Of a stretch of 64,000 bases of DNA, positions 53,804 to 63,037 are shown one piece after another; the first letter of the stretch is position 1, and every line of letters starts with the position of its first letter. The notes under the pieces are model-generated. The model did no database searches, was not told the origin of the DNA, and worked only from the letters and a program-made list of their open reading frames with translations. This DNA comes from Lichenicola sp964247755. Its GTDB lineage: Bacteria; Pseudomonadota; Alphaproteobacteria; Acetobacterales; Acetobacteraceae. The translations under genes and the position numbers were made by a program. The stretch covers positions 1 through 64,000 of the forward strand of contig CAXTVX010000002.1 of assembly GCA_964247755.1 (NCBI GenBank). The letters are read 5' to 3'.

Positions 53804-54742
53804 TCAGTCTACCAGACCCGCGCGCGCGCCGCGACCGAATGCGTCCGCCCGGATCCGGATCGCGCTCGCCGGAACCCCGTCCTTTTCCAGCGCGTCGGCG
53901 ACGCTCCTGGCCCTGAGCGCCGCCAGGGTCAGCGCCTGCGCCTGGTCCTGCGGCAAGTCCGAGCTGGCCTCGCCATAGCCGTGCACGAAGATGCTGCCGG
54001 CGCCGCGATGCGTCGCAATCTGGTGCAGCGCGCCGGACTGTCCCGATCCGAGCACGTCGGAGCCGGCGGCGAACTGCAGCAACTCGCCCGGTCCCTGCGC
54101 CAGCGTGTAGTGCGGCCGCACAGGCGGCACGTAGGATGGAGGCGGCGGCATCGCGATGCCCGGCAGTCCCGGCGGCGGCGGCGGCGGGGCGTCCGGGATC
54201 GCCGGCAGCACGACCGGGGCGCCGGGATCCGTGCTCGACGCCACCGTCGGCAGAGCCAGGTCGCCCCCGTCGCCACCTCCCGCGGCAGCAGGAACGACAG
54301 CACCGGCGGCAGTCCGCGCCGCCGGCGCTGGCGGCGCGTCCGCCGCGTCCAGCGTGGCCGAGGACTGGTTGGCCGAGGACTGGACAGGCTTGGGCATCGC
54401 CGCCTTGGCCGGCACCGCAGCCGGCGGCGGCAGCGGATCATGCGCGTCCAGCCGCACGGACAGGTTGCGCTGCTCGATCAGCTGCTCCGTTACCGAATGG
54501 CGCAGCTCCGCCGACGCCACCTTCGGCGCTGCGGCGGGCGTGGTGCCGATGGCGGGATAGGGATCGTCGACGCCGGGCGGCGGCGGACGCTGCTGCGCGA
54601 TCGCGCCGCCCTCGAGCTGGTGCCACCAGGCGACCGGAGTGTCCACCGGATCGCGATGCGCGCACCCGGCCAGCAGGGCCAGCAGCGGCAGGCCGCCCGC
54701 AACCCTTCGGATCCGCGCGCCCCGGCTGCCTGCGTTACTCAT
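53804..54742 (-). CDS. OmpA-like lipoprotein with Pro/Ala linker
   Basis: 312 aa from ATG 54740-54742 (GGGA 6 nt upstream); ATG 54752-54754 is nearly equal. The lipobox LLAGC anchors it in the membrane. A long Pro/Ala-rich middle (about 70-205) leads to a C-terminal OmpA-type domain, LLQFAAGSDVLGSG ... IFVHGYGEASSDLPQDQAQALTLAALRARSVADALEKDGVP. The usual NxxLSxxRA peptidoglycan signature is modified here to AQALTLAALRARSV, so peptidoglycan binding is uncertain. Probably links the outer membrane and wall. Separate from the aminotransferase gene by 46 nt. Confidence 0.82.
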   Translation of the reverse strand: MSNAGSRGARIRRVAGGLPLLALLAGCAHRDPVDTPVAWWHQLEGGAIAQQRPPPPGVDDPYPAIGTTPAAAPKVASAELRHSVTEQLIEQRNLSVRLDAHDPLPPPAAVPAKAAMPKPVQSSANQSSATLDAADAPPAPAARTAAGAVVPAAAGGGDGGDLALPTVASSTDPGAPVVLPAIPDAPPPPPPGLPGIAMPPPPSYVPPVRPHYTLAQGPGELLQFAAGSDVLGSGQSGALHQIATHRGAGSIFVHGYGEASSDLPQDQAQALTLAALRARSVADALEKDGVPASAIRIRADAFGRGARAGLVD

Positions 54743-54844
54743 TCCCGATCCCATCCACGAGCCGCAAACCCCTACGGCCGGTAGCAGGAAGCCGTCAGAC
54801 TCAACTGTTAACCCCTTCTCGTGCTTCGGAGAAGCAAGGCCGCA

Positions 54845-56263
54845 TCACGCCGACGCGTCGACGTCGAGGTCGACGCGCGAAGCGGCGGGCACGGGATCGT
54901 CGAGCTCGGACCCGAAGATCCGGATGCGACGCAGATGAAGCGGACCGGCAGGACCGAGCCGGCGCACGCGGACGTGCCGCGCGACGAACGGCGGATCGAA
55001 CGACACGCTCCAGGGCCGCTCGAGGTCGCCCGAGACCAGCTCGTCATCGAGCTTGGAGAACCGCATGGTCCAGTCGATCCCGTCGGCCGAGCTGTCGACC
55101 GCGAACCACTGGAAGCGCTCGGTGAAGCCTGCCCGGTTGACGATGCAAAGCTGGTCGATCACGCAGTCCTGCAGGAGGTCGACCATCCACCAGGCGTCCG
55201 CCTCGAGCTCCGTGTGGAACCCGTACTCCTCGTGCATCGTGTGCCCGTTGGCGCCGTTGGCGTCGAGGCACAGGTCCTGCTTGTGCGACCACTGGCTGAC
55301 CGAGCTGGACATTGCCGGCTTGCAGAAGGCGAGGTCGGGACCGCGAGGCACCGCGAGGTCCTGCCGACGCATCTCGGCGTGCAGCATCCCCAGGCCGACG
55401 TGGTCGCCGGCATCGGCGAAAGCCTTGGCAAGGACCGGCGCGACGTCTGCGAGCGGCTCGGAGCGGAGTGCCACCTGCAGGATGCTGCCGTTCCGGAAGT
55501 AGTCGTGCGGCGGATGGCTGGACAGAAGGCTCCGTGCGAAGCCGGGTCGGCCGAGAACCGGATGCACCAGCGTTCCCGGACGATGCGCGCGCGGATTGCG
55601 CAACGACATGACCGGCCGGTAGACCAGATCGTCAACCTCGGCGAACAGGCCGATCTCGGCGAACCGCATGGTCCGGTCACGTAGCACCGTCGGAATGAAG
55701 GACTCGACGATCGGCCACCGATCGACGGCACCGGCCTCGAACGCGCGGGCCAGCGCCTGGCGCGCGTCCAGCATGGCATCGAGCGCGCGGCCGGAGAACA
55801 GGCAGATGAACAGGAAGGCCGTCCACGGGTCGTCCTGTGCGAGCGCCTCCTGGTACCAGTGCCAGTCCGGCTCGACCGGACGCAGCTGATGCACGATCGC
55901 GTCGATGTCGTGTTCCGCCGCATGGCGTGCCATCCGCTCCAGGGACAGGTTAACCGCGACGTCGGATTCCGAGATGATGTAGTGGTCGTAGCCGGGCAGG
56001 ACCTGCCGCAGAAAAGTGTAGGAATAGTCTGCGTTGAACCAGAGCGACTTGCCGACCGGCCGCTCCGGCAGGCCGAGCGCGGAGAAATCGTCCCCGTGCG
56101 CTATCTTCTCATAGCCACCGATGTCGATCGGTCCCTTTGCCTCGTTCAGCAGAACGACCTGGCGCGCGCCCGGGCATGCATTGAAGAAGCGCTGCGCCAG
56201 CAGGGCGATGTCCTCGGTCCATTCATAGGCGCGAAACGCCGCGACGTAATTCGGGATCGTCAT
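54845..56263 (-). CDS. Hypothetical protein with C-terminal discoidin (F5/8 type C) domain
   Basis: 472 aa. The ATG at 56261-56263 overlaps the methyltransferase TGA as ATGA. The N-terminal about 300 residues (YVAAFRAYEWTEDIALLAQRFFNA ... LWFNADYSYTFLRQVLPGYDHYIISESDVAVNL) look like a glycosyltransferase-type alpha/beta domain; the ESD segment could be the metal-binding DxD equivalent, but no family is certain. Residues about 330-465 are a discoidin-like beta-sandwich (WWMVDLLQDCVIDQLCIVNR ... FQWFAVDSSADGIDWTM ... HVRVRRLG). No signal peptide. Suggests glycan binding combined with sugar transfer. Last gene of the coupled cassette. Confidence 0.75.
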   Translation of the reverse strand: MTIPNYVAAFRAYEWTEDIALLAQRFFNACPGARQVVLLNEAKGPIDIGGYEKIAHGDDFSALGLPERPVGKSLWFNADYSYTFLRQVLPGYDHYIISESDVAVNLSLERMARHAAEHDIDAIVHQLRPVEPDWHWYQEALAQDDPWTAFLFICLFSGRALDAMLDARQALARAFEAGAVDRWPIVESFIPTVLRDRTMRFAEIGLFAEVDDLVYRPVMSLRNPRAHRPGTLVHPVLGRPGFARSLLSSHPPHDYFRNGSILQVALRSEPLADVAPVLAKAFADAGDHVGLGMLHAEMRRQDLAVPRGPDLAFCKPAMSSSVSQWSHKQDLCLDANGANGHTMHEEYGFHTELEADAWWMVDLLQDCVIDQLCIVNRAGFTERFQWFAVDSSADGIDWTMRFSKLDDELVSGDLERPWSVSFDPPFVARHVRVRRLGPAGPLHLRRIRIFGSELDDPVPAASRVDLDVDASA

Positions 56264-57084
56264 GACCGCCGCACCACGCTGGTCCCGATGGCCAGGATAT
56301 GCATTCCGGCATCCGCCAGGGCGGGATCGGTCGACCATAGCCGCTCCCGTGCCAGCGTCGCTCCCTCGTCGGTCCTCATGGACTCCGCGCAGCCCGCCCG
56401 CCCGATCGTCGCGGCACCGACAGCCAGGCCGTGGCAGTGCACGTCCACGAGGCCGGCGTCGCGGAAGTGCGCCTCCAGCGTCTGCCGGTCGTACAAGGCA
56501 AGCGACGCCTCGTGCTCACCATGCCGGAACACGCCGCGCCGGGTAAGCAACCGTTCCTGCGCCTCGTCCGGTCGACCGGTCCGGATCAGCTCCAGAACCA
56601 GGGCCACAAGCGAGTCGACATAGACGCACACGGTCCCGCCGGGCCTAGTCCAGGACGCGAAGCGCCGGATCATGGCCGCCGGGTCGGCGCTGTATTGCAC
56701 CGAGCCCATCGCCACAACCAGGTCTGCGCTTTCCGCCGCGACCGGTGCATCCTCCATGGCGCATTCCAGCAGCGTGAAGCCGCGGCCGAGACGACGCGAC
56801 GCGAGCCTCTCGACCATGCCCGGAGCCCGCTCGATGCCGCTGACCCGGTGGCCCCGCTCCAGCCAGCGCGACACCCATCGTCCGGTGCCGCAACCGGCAT
56901 CCACGACATGCGCGCCGGTCCGCAGCGGGATCGCCGAGACATGCTCCCAGGCCAGCTGGTCATAGATCCGCCGGTGGGATGGCAGCGTGTAGGTTTCGTC
57001 GTACCCGCTCGCCACCGCACTGTAGAGCGCGGATGGACCGGCAAGCGGATTGTTCGACGGGATCGGAACACGTGGCTGGGACAT
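56260..57084 (-). CDS. SAM-dependent class I methyltransferase
   Basis: 274 aa Rossmann methyltransferase with SAM motif I VVDAGCGTG (60-68), an acidic residue after SGIE, VVAMGSVQYSADPAAMIRRFASWTRPGGTVCVYV (motifs II-III), and a C-terminal substrate domain. The small-molecule or sugar-nucleotide type is favoured because it sits between an FAD oxidoreductase and a discoidin protein in a biosynthesis-like cassette. Stop overlaps the next start; its own start is 31 nt after the FAD gene. Confidence 0.9.
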   Translation of the reverse strand: MSQPRVPIPSNNPLAGPSALYSAVASGYDETYTLPSHRRIYDQLAWEHVSAIPLRTGAHVVDAGCGTGRWVSRWLERGHRVSGIERAPGMVERLASRRLGRGFTLLECAMEDAPVAAESADLVVAMGSVQYSADPAAMIRRFASWTRPGGTVCVYVDSLVALVLELIRTGRPDEAQERLLTRRGVFRHGEHEASLALYDRQTLEAHFRDAGLVDVHCHGLAVGAATIGRAGCAESMRTDEGATLARERLWSTDPALADAGMHILAIGTSVVRRS

Positions 57085-57115
57085 GGTCGTCTCTGTGAAA
57101 GGTTGTTCCGGCAGT

Positions 57116-58564
57116 TCAGGCGCAGCGTTGGTGATCCAGTATCCCGGCGTCCGGACCTGGTCGCGCTGCGCCTCGCAGGTCAGGCGCAGCGGCTGGTTGC
57201 GGCACGGCGGACACGCGACGTCGGGCTTGGGCGTTGTCGAGGCGTTCGAGCATGCGGTGCACGATCAAGGCGCCGACATCGTTCTGCCAGAGCCAGAGCC
57301 CGTTGACCTGGCCGGTGAAGGATGGCTCGCCTCCCATCGCTCCGCCGGGCCGGAAGCCGGCGGCAAGCCCGATCCCGAACAACCCGTCGACTTCCCGACC
57401 CATCTCGTCCACCACACCGCATCGCGGACCGACCAGGATGCCTTTCGGCTGCTGCGCATGAAGTCGGATCGGCCGGCCTTGGACGTCGTGCACCGGAAGC
57501 GCCCGCGGCCGGTAGCCGAGCGCCGACACGATGAGGTCGGCCTGGTCGAGGATCGCGCCGGTGTCCGTCGCCTCGTCGAGGCGATGCAGTCGAAGCCGCG
57601 GGTCCGGCACCGCGTCGCCGATCCGCAGCGCGCTGCGCAACAGGCTGCGGGAGTCGAAGCGGAGACCGCCGAAGCGGAACACGAAGCCGCTTACCGGGCA
57701 GATGTCGTCGGGCCCGAAGGCGTCATAGCCATCCTCCCGTGCTTCTTGGGCGGACCGGTAGAAGACCGGCAGCGCCCGCCGATGCATCAAGGTGATGCCG
57801 CCCTCCCCCAGCCGATCGCCCAGGGCATCAAGCATGACCCGCACGCAGGACACGGCACTGGTCGACCCGCCGATCACGGCGAGGCGCGGGTGCCGCAGCC
57901 CGGACAAGCGCTCGACCACCTCGGCCAGCCCGTCTGCGGTCAGCAACCGGTCGGACTGCATGACCTTGCCGGCGTAGCCCGGCAGAAGGCGCCGCCCTGC
58001 GACCACCTCCTCGTCTTCCAGCCGCGTTTCCGGCTGTTCCGCTCCGGTGGCCAGCAGCACGACACGCGACACGATGTCGATCTCCTCGCCGGTCGCGACG
58101 CAGCGCAGCCGTGTCGACCACGTGCCTGCGGCGGTTCGTCGCGTCCACAGCGCCTGCCGGCCAGTCATGACGTGGCCGTAAGGGGCCTGCCGGATGAGAC
58201 CGGCCAGGACGTGTCCCAGCGCCGCCAGGAACGCGCCGACCAGCGACAACGGCACCGCGTCCCGGCCATAGGGGACGATCGCCCGTGCCGCGGGATGGTC
58301 GATCAGGGAAGCCATTACCGGATCCGGATGACCGGCGACGCAGGACAGGAAGGTTTCCGCCGAGCTGTCGGAGTTGATCAGGTAGCGGCCGATCCGGCCG
58401 GCTCCGATCGACGGTTGCCGCTCCGCCACCACCAGCCCCGCGGCCAGGAGCCGGTCGAGGTCGCCGTTCCGGGACGCGGCGATCAGCGGGGCCAGTCCGG
58501 CCGGGCCGCCGCCGACGACCAGGGCGCCGGTGCGAAGGTTGCCGATCCGCGAATGGGTCATCAT
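57116..58564 (-). CDS. FAD/NAD(P)-dependent oxidoreductase (N-oxygenase-like)
   Basis: 482 aa. FAD-binding GALVVGGGPAGLAPLIAASR at the N-terminus (GGGPAG 18-23), a second dinucleotide motif LAVIGGSTSAVSCVRVML, ATG motif VVLLATGAEQP, and C-terminal LIVSALGYRPRALPV / FGIGLAAGFRPGGAMGG. The layout is that of flavoprotein hydroxylases such as lysine/ornithine N-oxygenases and related NAD(P)H-dependent flavoproteins, though it is not a clear member of either. Next to a DegT aminotransferase this suggests oxidation of an amino group or carbon on a sugar or amino acid. The ATG (58562-58564) overlaps the aminotransferase TGA. Confidence 0.85.
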   Translation of the reverse strand: MMTHSRIGNLRTGALVVGGGPAGLAPLIAASRNGDLDRLLAAGLVVAERQPSIGAGRIGRYLINSDSSAETFLSCVAGHPDPVMASLIDHPAARAIVPYGRDAVPLSLVGAFLAALGHVLAGLIRQAPYGHVMTGRQALWTRRTAAGTWSTRLRCVATGEEIDIVSRVVLLATGAEQPETRLEDEEVVAGRRLLPGYAGKVMQSDRLLTADGLAEVVERLSGLRHPRLAVIGGSTSAVSCVRVMLDALGDRLGEGGITLMHRRALPVFYRSAQEAREDGYDAFGPDDICPVSGFVFRFGGLRFDSRSLLRSALRIGDAVPDPRLRLHRLDEATDTGAILDQADLIVSALGYRPRALPVHDVQGRPIRLHAQQPKGILVGPRCGVVDEMGREVDGLFGIGLAAGFRPGGAMGGEPSFTGQVNGLWLWQNDVGALIVHRMLERLDNAQARRRVSAVPQPAAAPDLRGAARPGPDAGILDHQRCA

Positions 58565-59796
58565 GTCATCCGAACATGGCCCGACCAGCCGGAAGCGCTG
58601 TCGGGCGGCGGCAGCTGCGTGGCGACCGGTTCGGCCGGCGGCCGGTCGCGGCGGCAGATGGCCAGGAGCGCGTCGCAGACGGTGGCGACGATCTCGCTCG
58701 TCATCTCGTCCCAAAGTGGAAGCGACAGCACGCGGCGGGAGATGCGCTCCGTCACCGACAGGTCGCCGGCGACGCCGCGAGCGAGAAAGAACGGTTGTTC
58801 GGCCACATGGGGCGCGAAATAGGCAGCCGCGCCGATGCCCTGGGCCAGCAGCTCGGCGATGACCACCTCGCGCCTGCCATCGAACTGCGCCGGCAGAAGC
58901 AGCGGCATGAACTGGTAGGCGCAGCGGCTCCCGCGTATCGTCTGGAACGTCAGATCCGGAAGCAGGGTGCGGTAGAGCTGCGCCAGGCGATCCCGGTGCG
59001 CGACCACACCCTCGAAATCCTGCAGCCGCGCGAGCGCTAGCAGGGCGCCGATCTCGCTGAGCTTGGAGTTGAGGCCGGGGATGGTCGCCGAGCGCGGAAT
59101 GCCGAAGCCGAAATTGCCCATGATCCTCAAGGTGCGGATCAGCTCCACGTCGGTGGAATGGATCACGCCGCCTTCGCCGGTGCTGAAAGTCTTGGTCGCG
59201 TGCATGGAGAACACCACCGGCAACCCGCAGCCGGCAGCGAAGGCACGTCCGGACACGTCGAGGCTGCCGAGCGAGGCGGCGGCGTCGACCACCACCGGAA
59301 TCCCCGTTCGGGCGCTCAGCTCCTCGTAGCGGTGGAGGTCGATGCAGTTGCCGAAGGTGGCGTAGGGCACGATCACGGCGATGTCATTGCCGTAGCGGGA
59401 GATCATGGCCTCCTCCGCGTCCGCCGATGCCGCCCAATAATGCTCGTCGATGTCACAGAACAACGGGGTGAGGCCGGCCCAGTCGGCGGCCATCGCCGCA
59501 GCAGCGAACGTGAAGGAGGGCATCAGCGCGTAGCGGCGACCAGGGCGGTCCGGCTGCAGGGCGCGACCCGCGTCGGCGCGTTCCACCACAGCGCGGATCG
59601 CCATCATCAGGCCGATGGTGGCGTTACACACTGTCAGACAAGCCCCGCCGTCCGCGAACACGGCGTCCTGCAGCGCAGTCTCGAAGCGGGTGTTGACCGG
59701 CCCGTAGTTGGTGAAGATCCCCGACTGCTCGATGATGCGAAGTTCGTCCCCAAGATCCCGCAGGCTGGGCGGCTTGGGACGAAGAAAGGGAACCAT
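58561..59796 (-). CDS. DegT/DnrJ/EryC1-family PLP aminotransferase
   Basis: 411 aa from ATG 59794-59796 (GGAAGG 7 nt upstream). Fold-type I features: NATIGLMMAIRAV, MPSFTFAAAAMAADWAGLTPLFCDID, VVVDAAASLGS (Asp171), PLP Lys202 in VFSMHATKTFSTGEGGVI and GNFGFG. DegT enzymes aminate nucleotide-linked keto-sugars or make aminated building blocks of natural products. First gene of a four-gene coupled cassette, so amination is probably an early step. Confidence 0.92.
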   Translation of the reverse strand: MVPFLRPKPPSLRDLGDELRIIEQSGIFTNYGPVNTRFETALQDAVFADGGACLTVCNATIGLMMAIRAVVERADAGRALQPDRPGRRYALMPSFTFAAAAMAADWAGLTPLFCDIDEHYWAASADAEEAMISRYGNDIAVIVPYATFGNCIDLHRYEELSARTGIPVVVDAAASLGSLDVSGRAFAAGCGLPVVFSMHATKTFSTGEGGVIHSTDVELIRTLRIMGNFGFGIPRSATIPGLNSKLSEIGALLALARLQDFEGVVAHRDRLAQLYRTLLPDLTFQTIRGSRCAYQFMPLLLPAQFDGRREVVIAELLAQGIGAAAYFAPHVAEQPFFLARGVAGDLSVTERISRRVLSLPLWDEMTSEIVATVCDALLAICRRDRPPAEPVATQLPPPDSASGWSGHVRMT

Positions 59797-60157
59797 CGAA
59801 CTACCTTCCATGCCATCCGGACCACCATAAGCCGGACGTGTTAACATCCCGATAATAGGTGGAGGTGAATAACGATCATCTAACGGTATGTAGTTGTCAC
59901 CGACATACAAGCTCTCGATGGTGTTTTAACCCGATATGCTCTTATAGGTTGCTGGAGCTCGCCGTCCAAACACAAATGCGATCTTCCATCGTGGCAGGAC
60001 CTGTTTTCTTCCGCGACCGGTTGACCCTTTCTCCGCTGATGACGCCACACCACATGGGCGGCTGACATCCCGCGCGACTGCCGCCGGCTTGGCTTCGCGG
60101 CAGCCCGGTTGCAGGATGCGCGCACTGATCCCGTGTCCCGGATCGAGGGAGAGCCTG
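59797..60157. other. 361-nt divergent control region, cassette / clpP
   Basis: No gene. It is AT-rich for this genome between 59840 and 59960, with stretches such as CGTGTTAACATC, GATAATAGG and GTTTTAACCCGATATGC. It must hold the promoters for the four-gene cassette (minus) and the ClpP gene (plus). No -35/-10 pair with ideal spacing could be assigned with confidence. An open frame runs through part of it on the minus strand, but it lacks a ribosome site. Confidence 0.5.
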
Positions 60158-60835
60158 ATGACCGGCATGACGCCGAACGACCGCATCCGTATGGATGACG
60201 AAGAGCCCGATCCCGAGTCGCCCGAGGTGCCTGAGCCCGACGGTCCGCAGCCGTCCGAGCCGGGCGATAACAAGACCCTGAGCTCGCCGGTCAACGAGCT
60301 CGAGAAGCGCCTGTTCGACCAGCGCAAGGTGCTGATCTTCGGCGCGATCAACGACAAGGTGGCGCGCGACGTTACCGGCCGCCTGCTGGCGCTGGCCGGC
60401 GCCTCGGACAAGCCGATCGACGTCTACGTCAATTCGCCCGGCGGCCACGTCGAGAGCGGCGACACCATCCACGACATGATCCGCTTCGTGGACGCGGTGG
60501 CCCCGGTGCGCATGATCGGCACCGGCTGGGTGGCCAGCGCCGGCGCGCTGATCTTCGCTGCCGGCCATAAGGACCGCCGGTTCTGCCTCCCCGCCACGCG
60601 CTTCCTGCTGCACCAGCCGATGGGCGGGGTGCGCGGTCCCGCCACCGATATCGACATCGAGGCCCGCGAGATCATCAAGATGCGCGAGCGCCTCAACCGC
60701 CTGTTCGCGCGCGAGACCGGCCAGACCTATGAGAAAGTCACCAAGGACACCGACCGCAACTACTGGATGAGCGCCGAGGAGGCGATCGCCTACGGTCTGG
60801 TGACCAAGATCGTGAGCACCATCACCGAGGTCTGA
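60158..60835 (+). CDS. ClpP-family serine protease with acidic N-terminal extension
   Basis: 225 aa from ATG 60158 (GGGAG 6 nt upstream). The Ser127 (VASAGA)-His152 (LLHQP)-Asp199 triad is intact, with VNSPGGHVESGDTIHDMI as the substrate/oxyanion loop. An acidic Asp/Glu/Pro extension of about 35 residues replaces the usual short propeptide, and VASAGA replaces the SMAAS-type nucleophile elbow of main ClpP, so this is a secondary ClpP rather than the housekeeping one. No ClpX/ClpA gene is nearby. Acts in the cytosol in tetradecamers, possibly mixed with ClpP1. Confidence 0.92.
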   Translation: MTGMTPNDRIRMDDEEPDPESPEVPEPDGPQPSEPGDNKTLSSPVNELEKRLFDQRKVLIFGAINDKVARDVTGRLLALAGASDKPIDVYVNSPGGHVESGDTIHDMIRFVDAVAPVRMIGTGWVASAGALIFAAGHKDRRFCLPATRFLLHQPMGGVRGPATDIDIEAREIIKMRERLNRLFARETGQTYEKVTKDTDRNYWMSAEEAIAYGLVTKIVSTITEV

Positions 60836-60889
60836 GCCGCACCGGACGGCCGGGCCAGCGGTGATCCTCCGCTCCCGGCTGCCGGACCC

Positions 60890-62812
60890 ATGGCTTCGGC
60901 CGCCTTGAGCCTGGGCAGGCGGCTCGCCGCACTGCTCGCCATCGTGGCACTGCTGTCGATGACGGCGTTCCTGGTGCAGGACGGCCTGCGTTCCTATCCG
61001 TCCTTCGACGGAGCGATGAACCTCAACGTCGCCCGCAGCCTGGCGGAAGGGCACGGCTACGGCTTCCGCTACGACAGCGTGTTCGCCTTTCCGGCACAAA
61101 CGGACGGCCCGTTCATCCTGCCTGCCGCCCTCCTGTTCAGGGTGTTCGGGATCACCCGGATATCTGCCCAGGCAGTCAGCCTGGCCTACCTGCTGGCTTT
61201 CGCGGTCCTTGTCCCTGCCCTGCTGCGACGCGTCGGGCTGCCCATCTGGCTCGCCGCCGCTGCCGCCGCCGCCTGCCTCGCGATGCCCGGCACCGCCGAG
61301 TATGGCCTCGACGGCTATGGCGAGATCCCGACCCTGTGCTGGATGCTGGCTGCCCTACTGGCCGCGGCGCAGGCGGTCGAGCATCCCCGCCGCACGGGGT
61401 CGTTCGCGCTGTCCGGGCTGCTGTTCGGCCTCGCCGTGCTGACCAAGACCGCCGCCCTGATCGCCGTCCTTCCCGCCGCCCTGGCCTGCGCCGCCTTCGC
61501 CGGGGCAGCAGGGCGGGCAGGACGCGGCGCCGCGGCACTTGCGGCCGGCTTGGCGCTGCCGCTCGCAGCCTGGGAGCTGTTCCGCCTCCTCGCCCTCGGC
61601 AGCGTGGACGCCTGGCACCTGTGGTGGCAGCTCCAGCTCGGCCAGATCGCCCGGCAGTCGGGAAGCACCGATACCCCGCTTCTGCCGGGCCCGCTGCTGG
61701 CCAAGCTGATCCGTCACCTCCGCATCCTGTCCGGGGAGGTCGGCGTTCCGGTGCCGCTGCTGTCGATCTGGCTGGTCCTGCCGGCCGCCGTGGCGCTCCG
61801 CCGCCCGGCGCCCGCGGCGACCCGGCTGGTGACGTGGGCACTGCTGCTGGCGAGCCTGTCCACCTTCGCCTGGTGGCTGCTGCTGGCACCCACCGGCATG
61901 GCCTGGCTGCGACGCGTCCTGCCCGCCCTGCTGCTGCAGACCTGCCTGGTCGCGTTGCTGCTCCCCCGCCGCGGTACCCGCCCGCAATGGGCGCTGGCAG
62001 CACTCCTGCTCGCGCCGCAGCTGGCCCTGTTCGGCGCCGGCCTGCACCTCCTGTCGCAACGCAATCCTGCCCCGCGCAGCGACGCGATCCGCCGCGCCGT
62101 GGCGCTGATGCGCAGCCTGCCACCGGATGCGGTGTTCTTCGGCGTTGGCTGGTGGCAGGCGCCGGTGCTGTCCCTGTTCTCCAGCCGGACGGTGATGAAC
62201 CTCGACCTTTGGCCGCCGGAGCGGATCGACGCCCTGCCGCGCAAGTTCCTCCTGGTCGACCGCGCGATGCGCGACATCGGCGCCGCCGACCTGCGCCAGG
62301 TCGAGGCGGTGGCGACGCTGGAACCGCTGTTCGACGCGCCGGACGCGGCGGTCTACCGGATCCTGTCGCTGGATCCGGAGCGGCCGGCGCACGACCCGTC
62401 GCCGCTGCGCCCCGGCTTCGACGCCCGCACCGACGCGCTCGCCCACGGCGCCGGCTGGTATCCGCCTGCCGGCGGCTGGGCCTGGGTACAGCCGCACAGC
62501 CACATCCTGCTGGCCCGCCTCGGCCAGACCAGGCTGGCAGTCGACGCCGCCTTCTGGTCCGAGCTGTTCCCGCCAGGTGCCGGACCACGCCACCTGCACG
62601 TGTCCGCGCCCGGCTGCCTGGACCAGGAGATGCTGCTGCCGGGCGCCGGGATCCGCCATTTCGTGCTTCCGCTCGGTTGTGCACCAGCCGCCACCACGCA
62701 GCCGCTCGACGTGACGCTCGTGCTGGACGTCGCCATGCCTTTGCCGCACCAGCTCGACGCCGACACCCGCCTGCGCGGGTTCGAGATCAGCCGACTGACC
62801 CTGGAACCCTAG
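60890..62812 (+). CDS. GT39/ArnT-like membrane glycosyltransferase
   Basis: 640 aa. After a basic start, a first helix leads to SYPSFDGAMNLNVARSLAEGHGYGFRYDSVF, the short periplasmic loop with acidic residues typical of the GT-C (PMT/ArnT-like) fold, then about ten further helices. The soluble C-terminal third (about 400-640) is beta-rich. GT-C enzymes move sugars from lipid carriers in the periplasm. Acceptor unknown. Transcribed 54 nt after clpP. A short palindrome, AGCCAGG-11-CCTGGCT (62811-62835), overlaps the stop and may terminate. Confidence 0.82.
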   Translation: MASAALSLGRRLAALLAIVALLSMTAFLVQDGLRSYPSFDGAMNLNVARSLAEGHGYGFRYDSVFAFPAQTDGPFILPAALLFRVFGITRISAQAVSLAYLLAFAVLVPALLRRVGLPIWLAAAAAAACLAMPGTAEYGLDGYGEIPTLCWMLAALLAAAQAVEHPRRTGSFALSGLLFGLAVLTKTAALIAVLPAALACAAFAGAAGRAGRGAAALAAGLALPLAAWELFRLLALGSVDAWHLWWQLQLGQIARQSGSTDTPLLPGPLLAKLIRHLRILSGEVGVPVPLLSIWLVLPAAVALRRPAPAATRLVTWALLLASLSTFAWWLLLAPTGMAWLRRVLPALLLQTCLVALLLPRRGTRPQWALAALLLAPQLALFGAGLHLLSQRNPAPRSDAIRRAVALMRSLPPDAVFFGVGWWQAPVLSLFSSRTVMNLDLWPPERIDALPRKFLLVDRAMRDIGAADLRQVEAVATLEPLFDAPDAAVYRILSLDPERPAHDPSPLRPGFDARTDALAHGAGWYPPAGGWAWVQPHSHILLARLGQTRLAVDAAFWSELFPPGAGPRHLHVSAPGCLDQEMLLPGAGIRHFVLPLGCAPAATTQPLDVTLVLDVAMPLPHQLDADTRLRGFEISRLTLEP

Positions 62813-63037
62813 CCAGGCACAAGTGATCCCTGGCTGGCGAGGCGCCTGCATCGTCCCGCTTCCCGGGGTCCTCTCCTCGGTCCGCGTTCCGATCGAGCGT
62901 CGCGGCCGACTGGCGGCGGCCCGGGAACGGCCACGGACGCCGTCATGCGCCCGCGCGGGTCGCGGCGGACGCGTCGGGCGGAGGCGCCTGCCGGTGACCG
63001 GCTCGGCGCCTCCGCCGCCTCCGAAGCCCGCCCTCGA

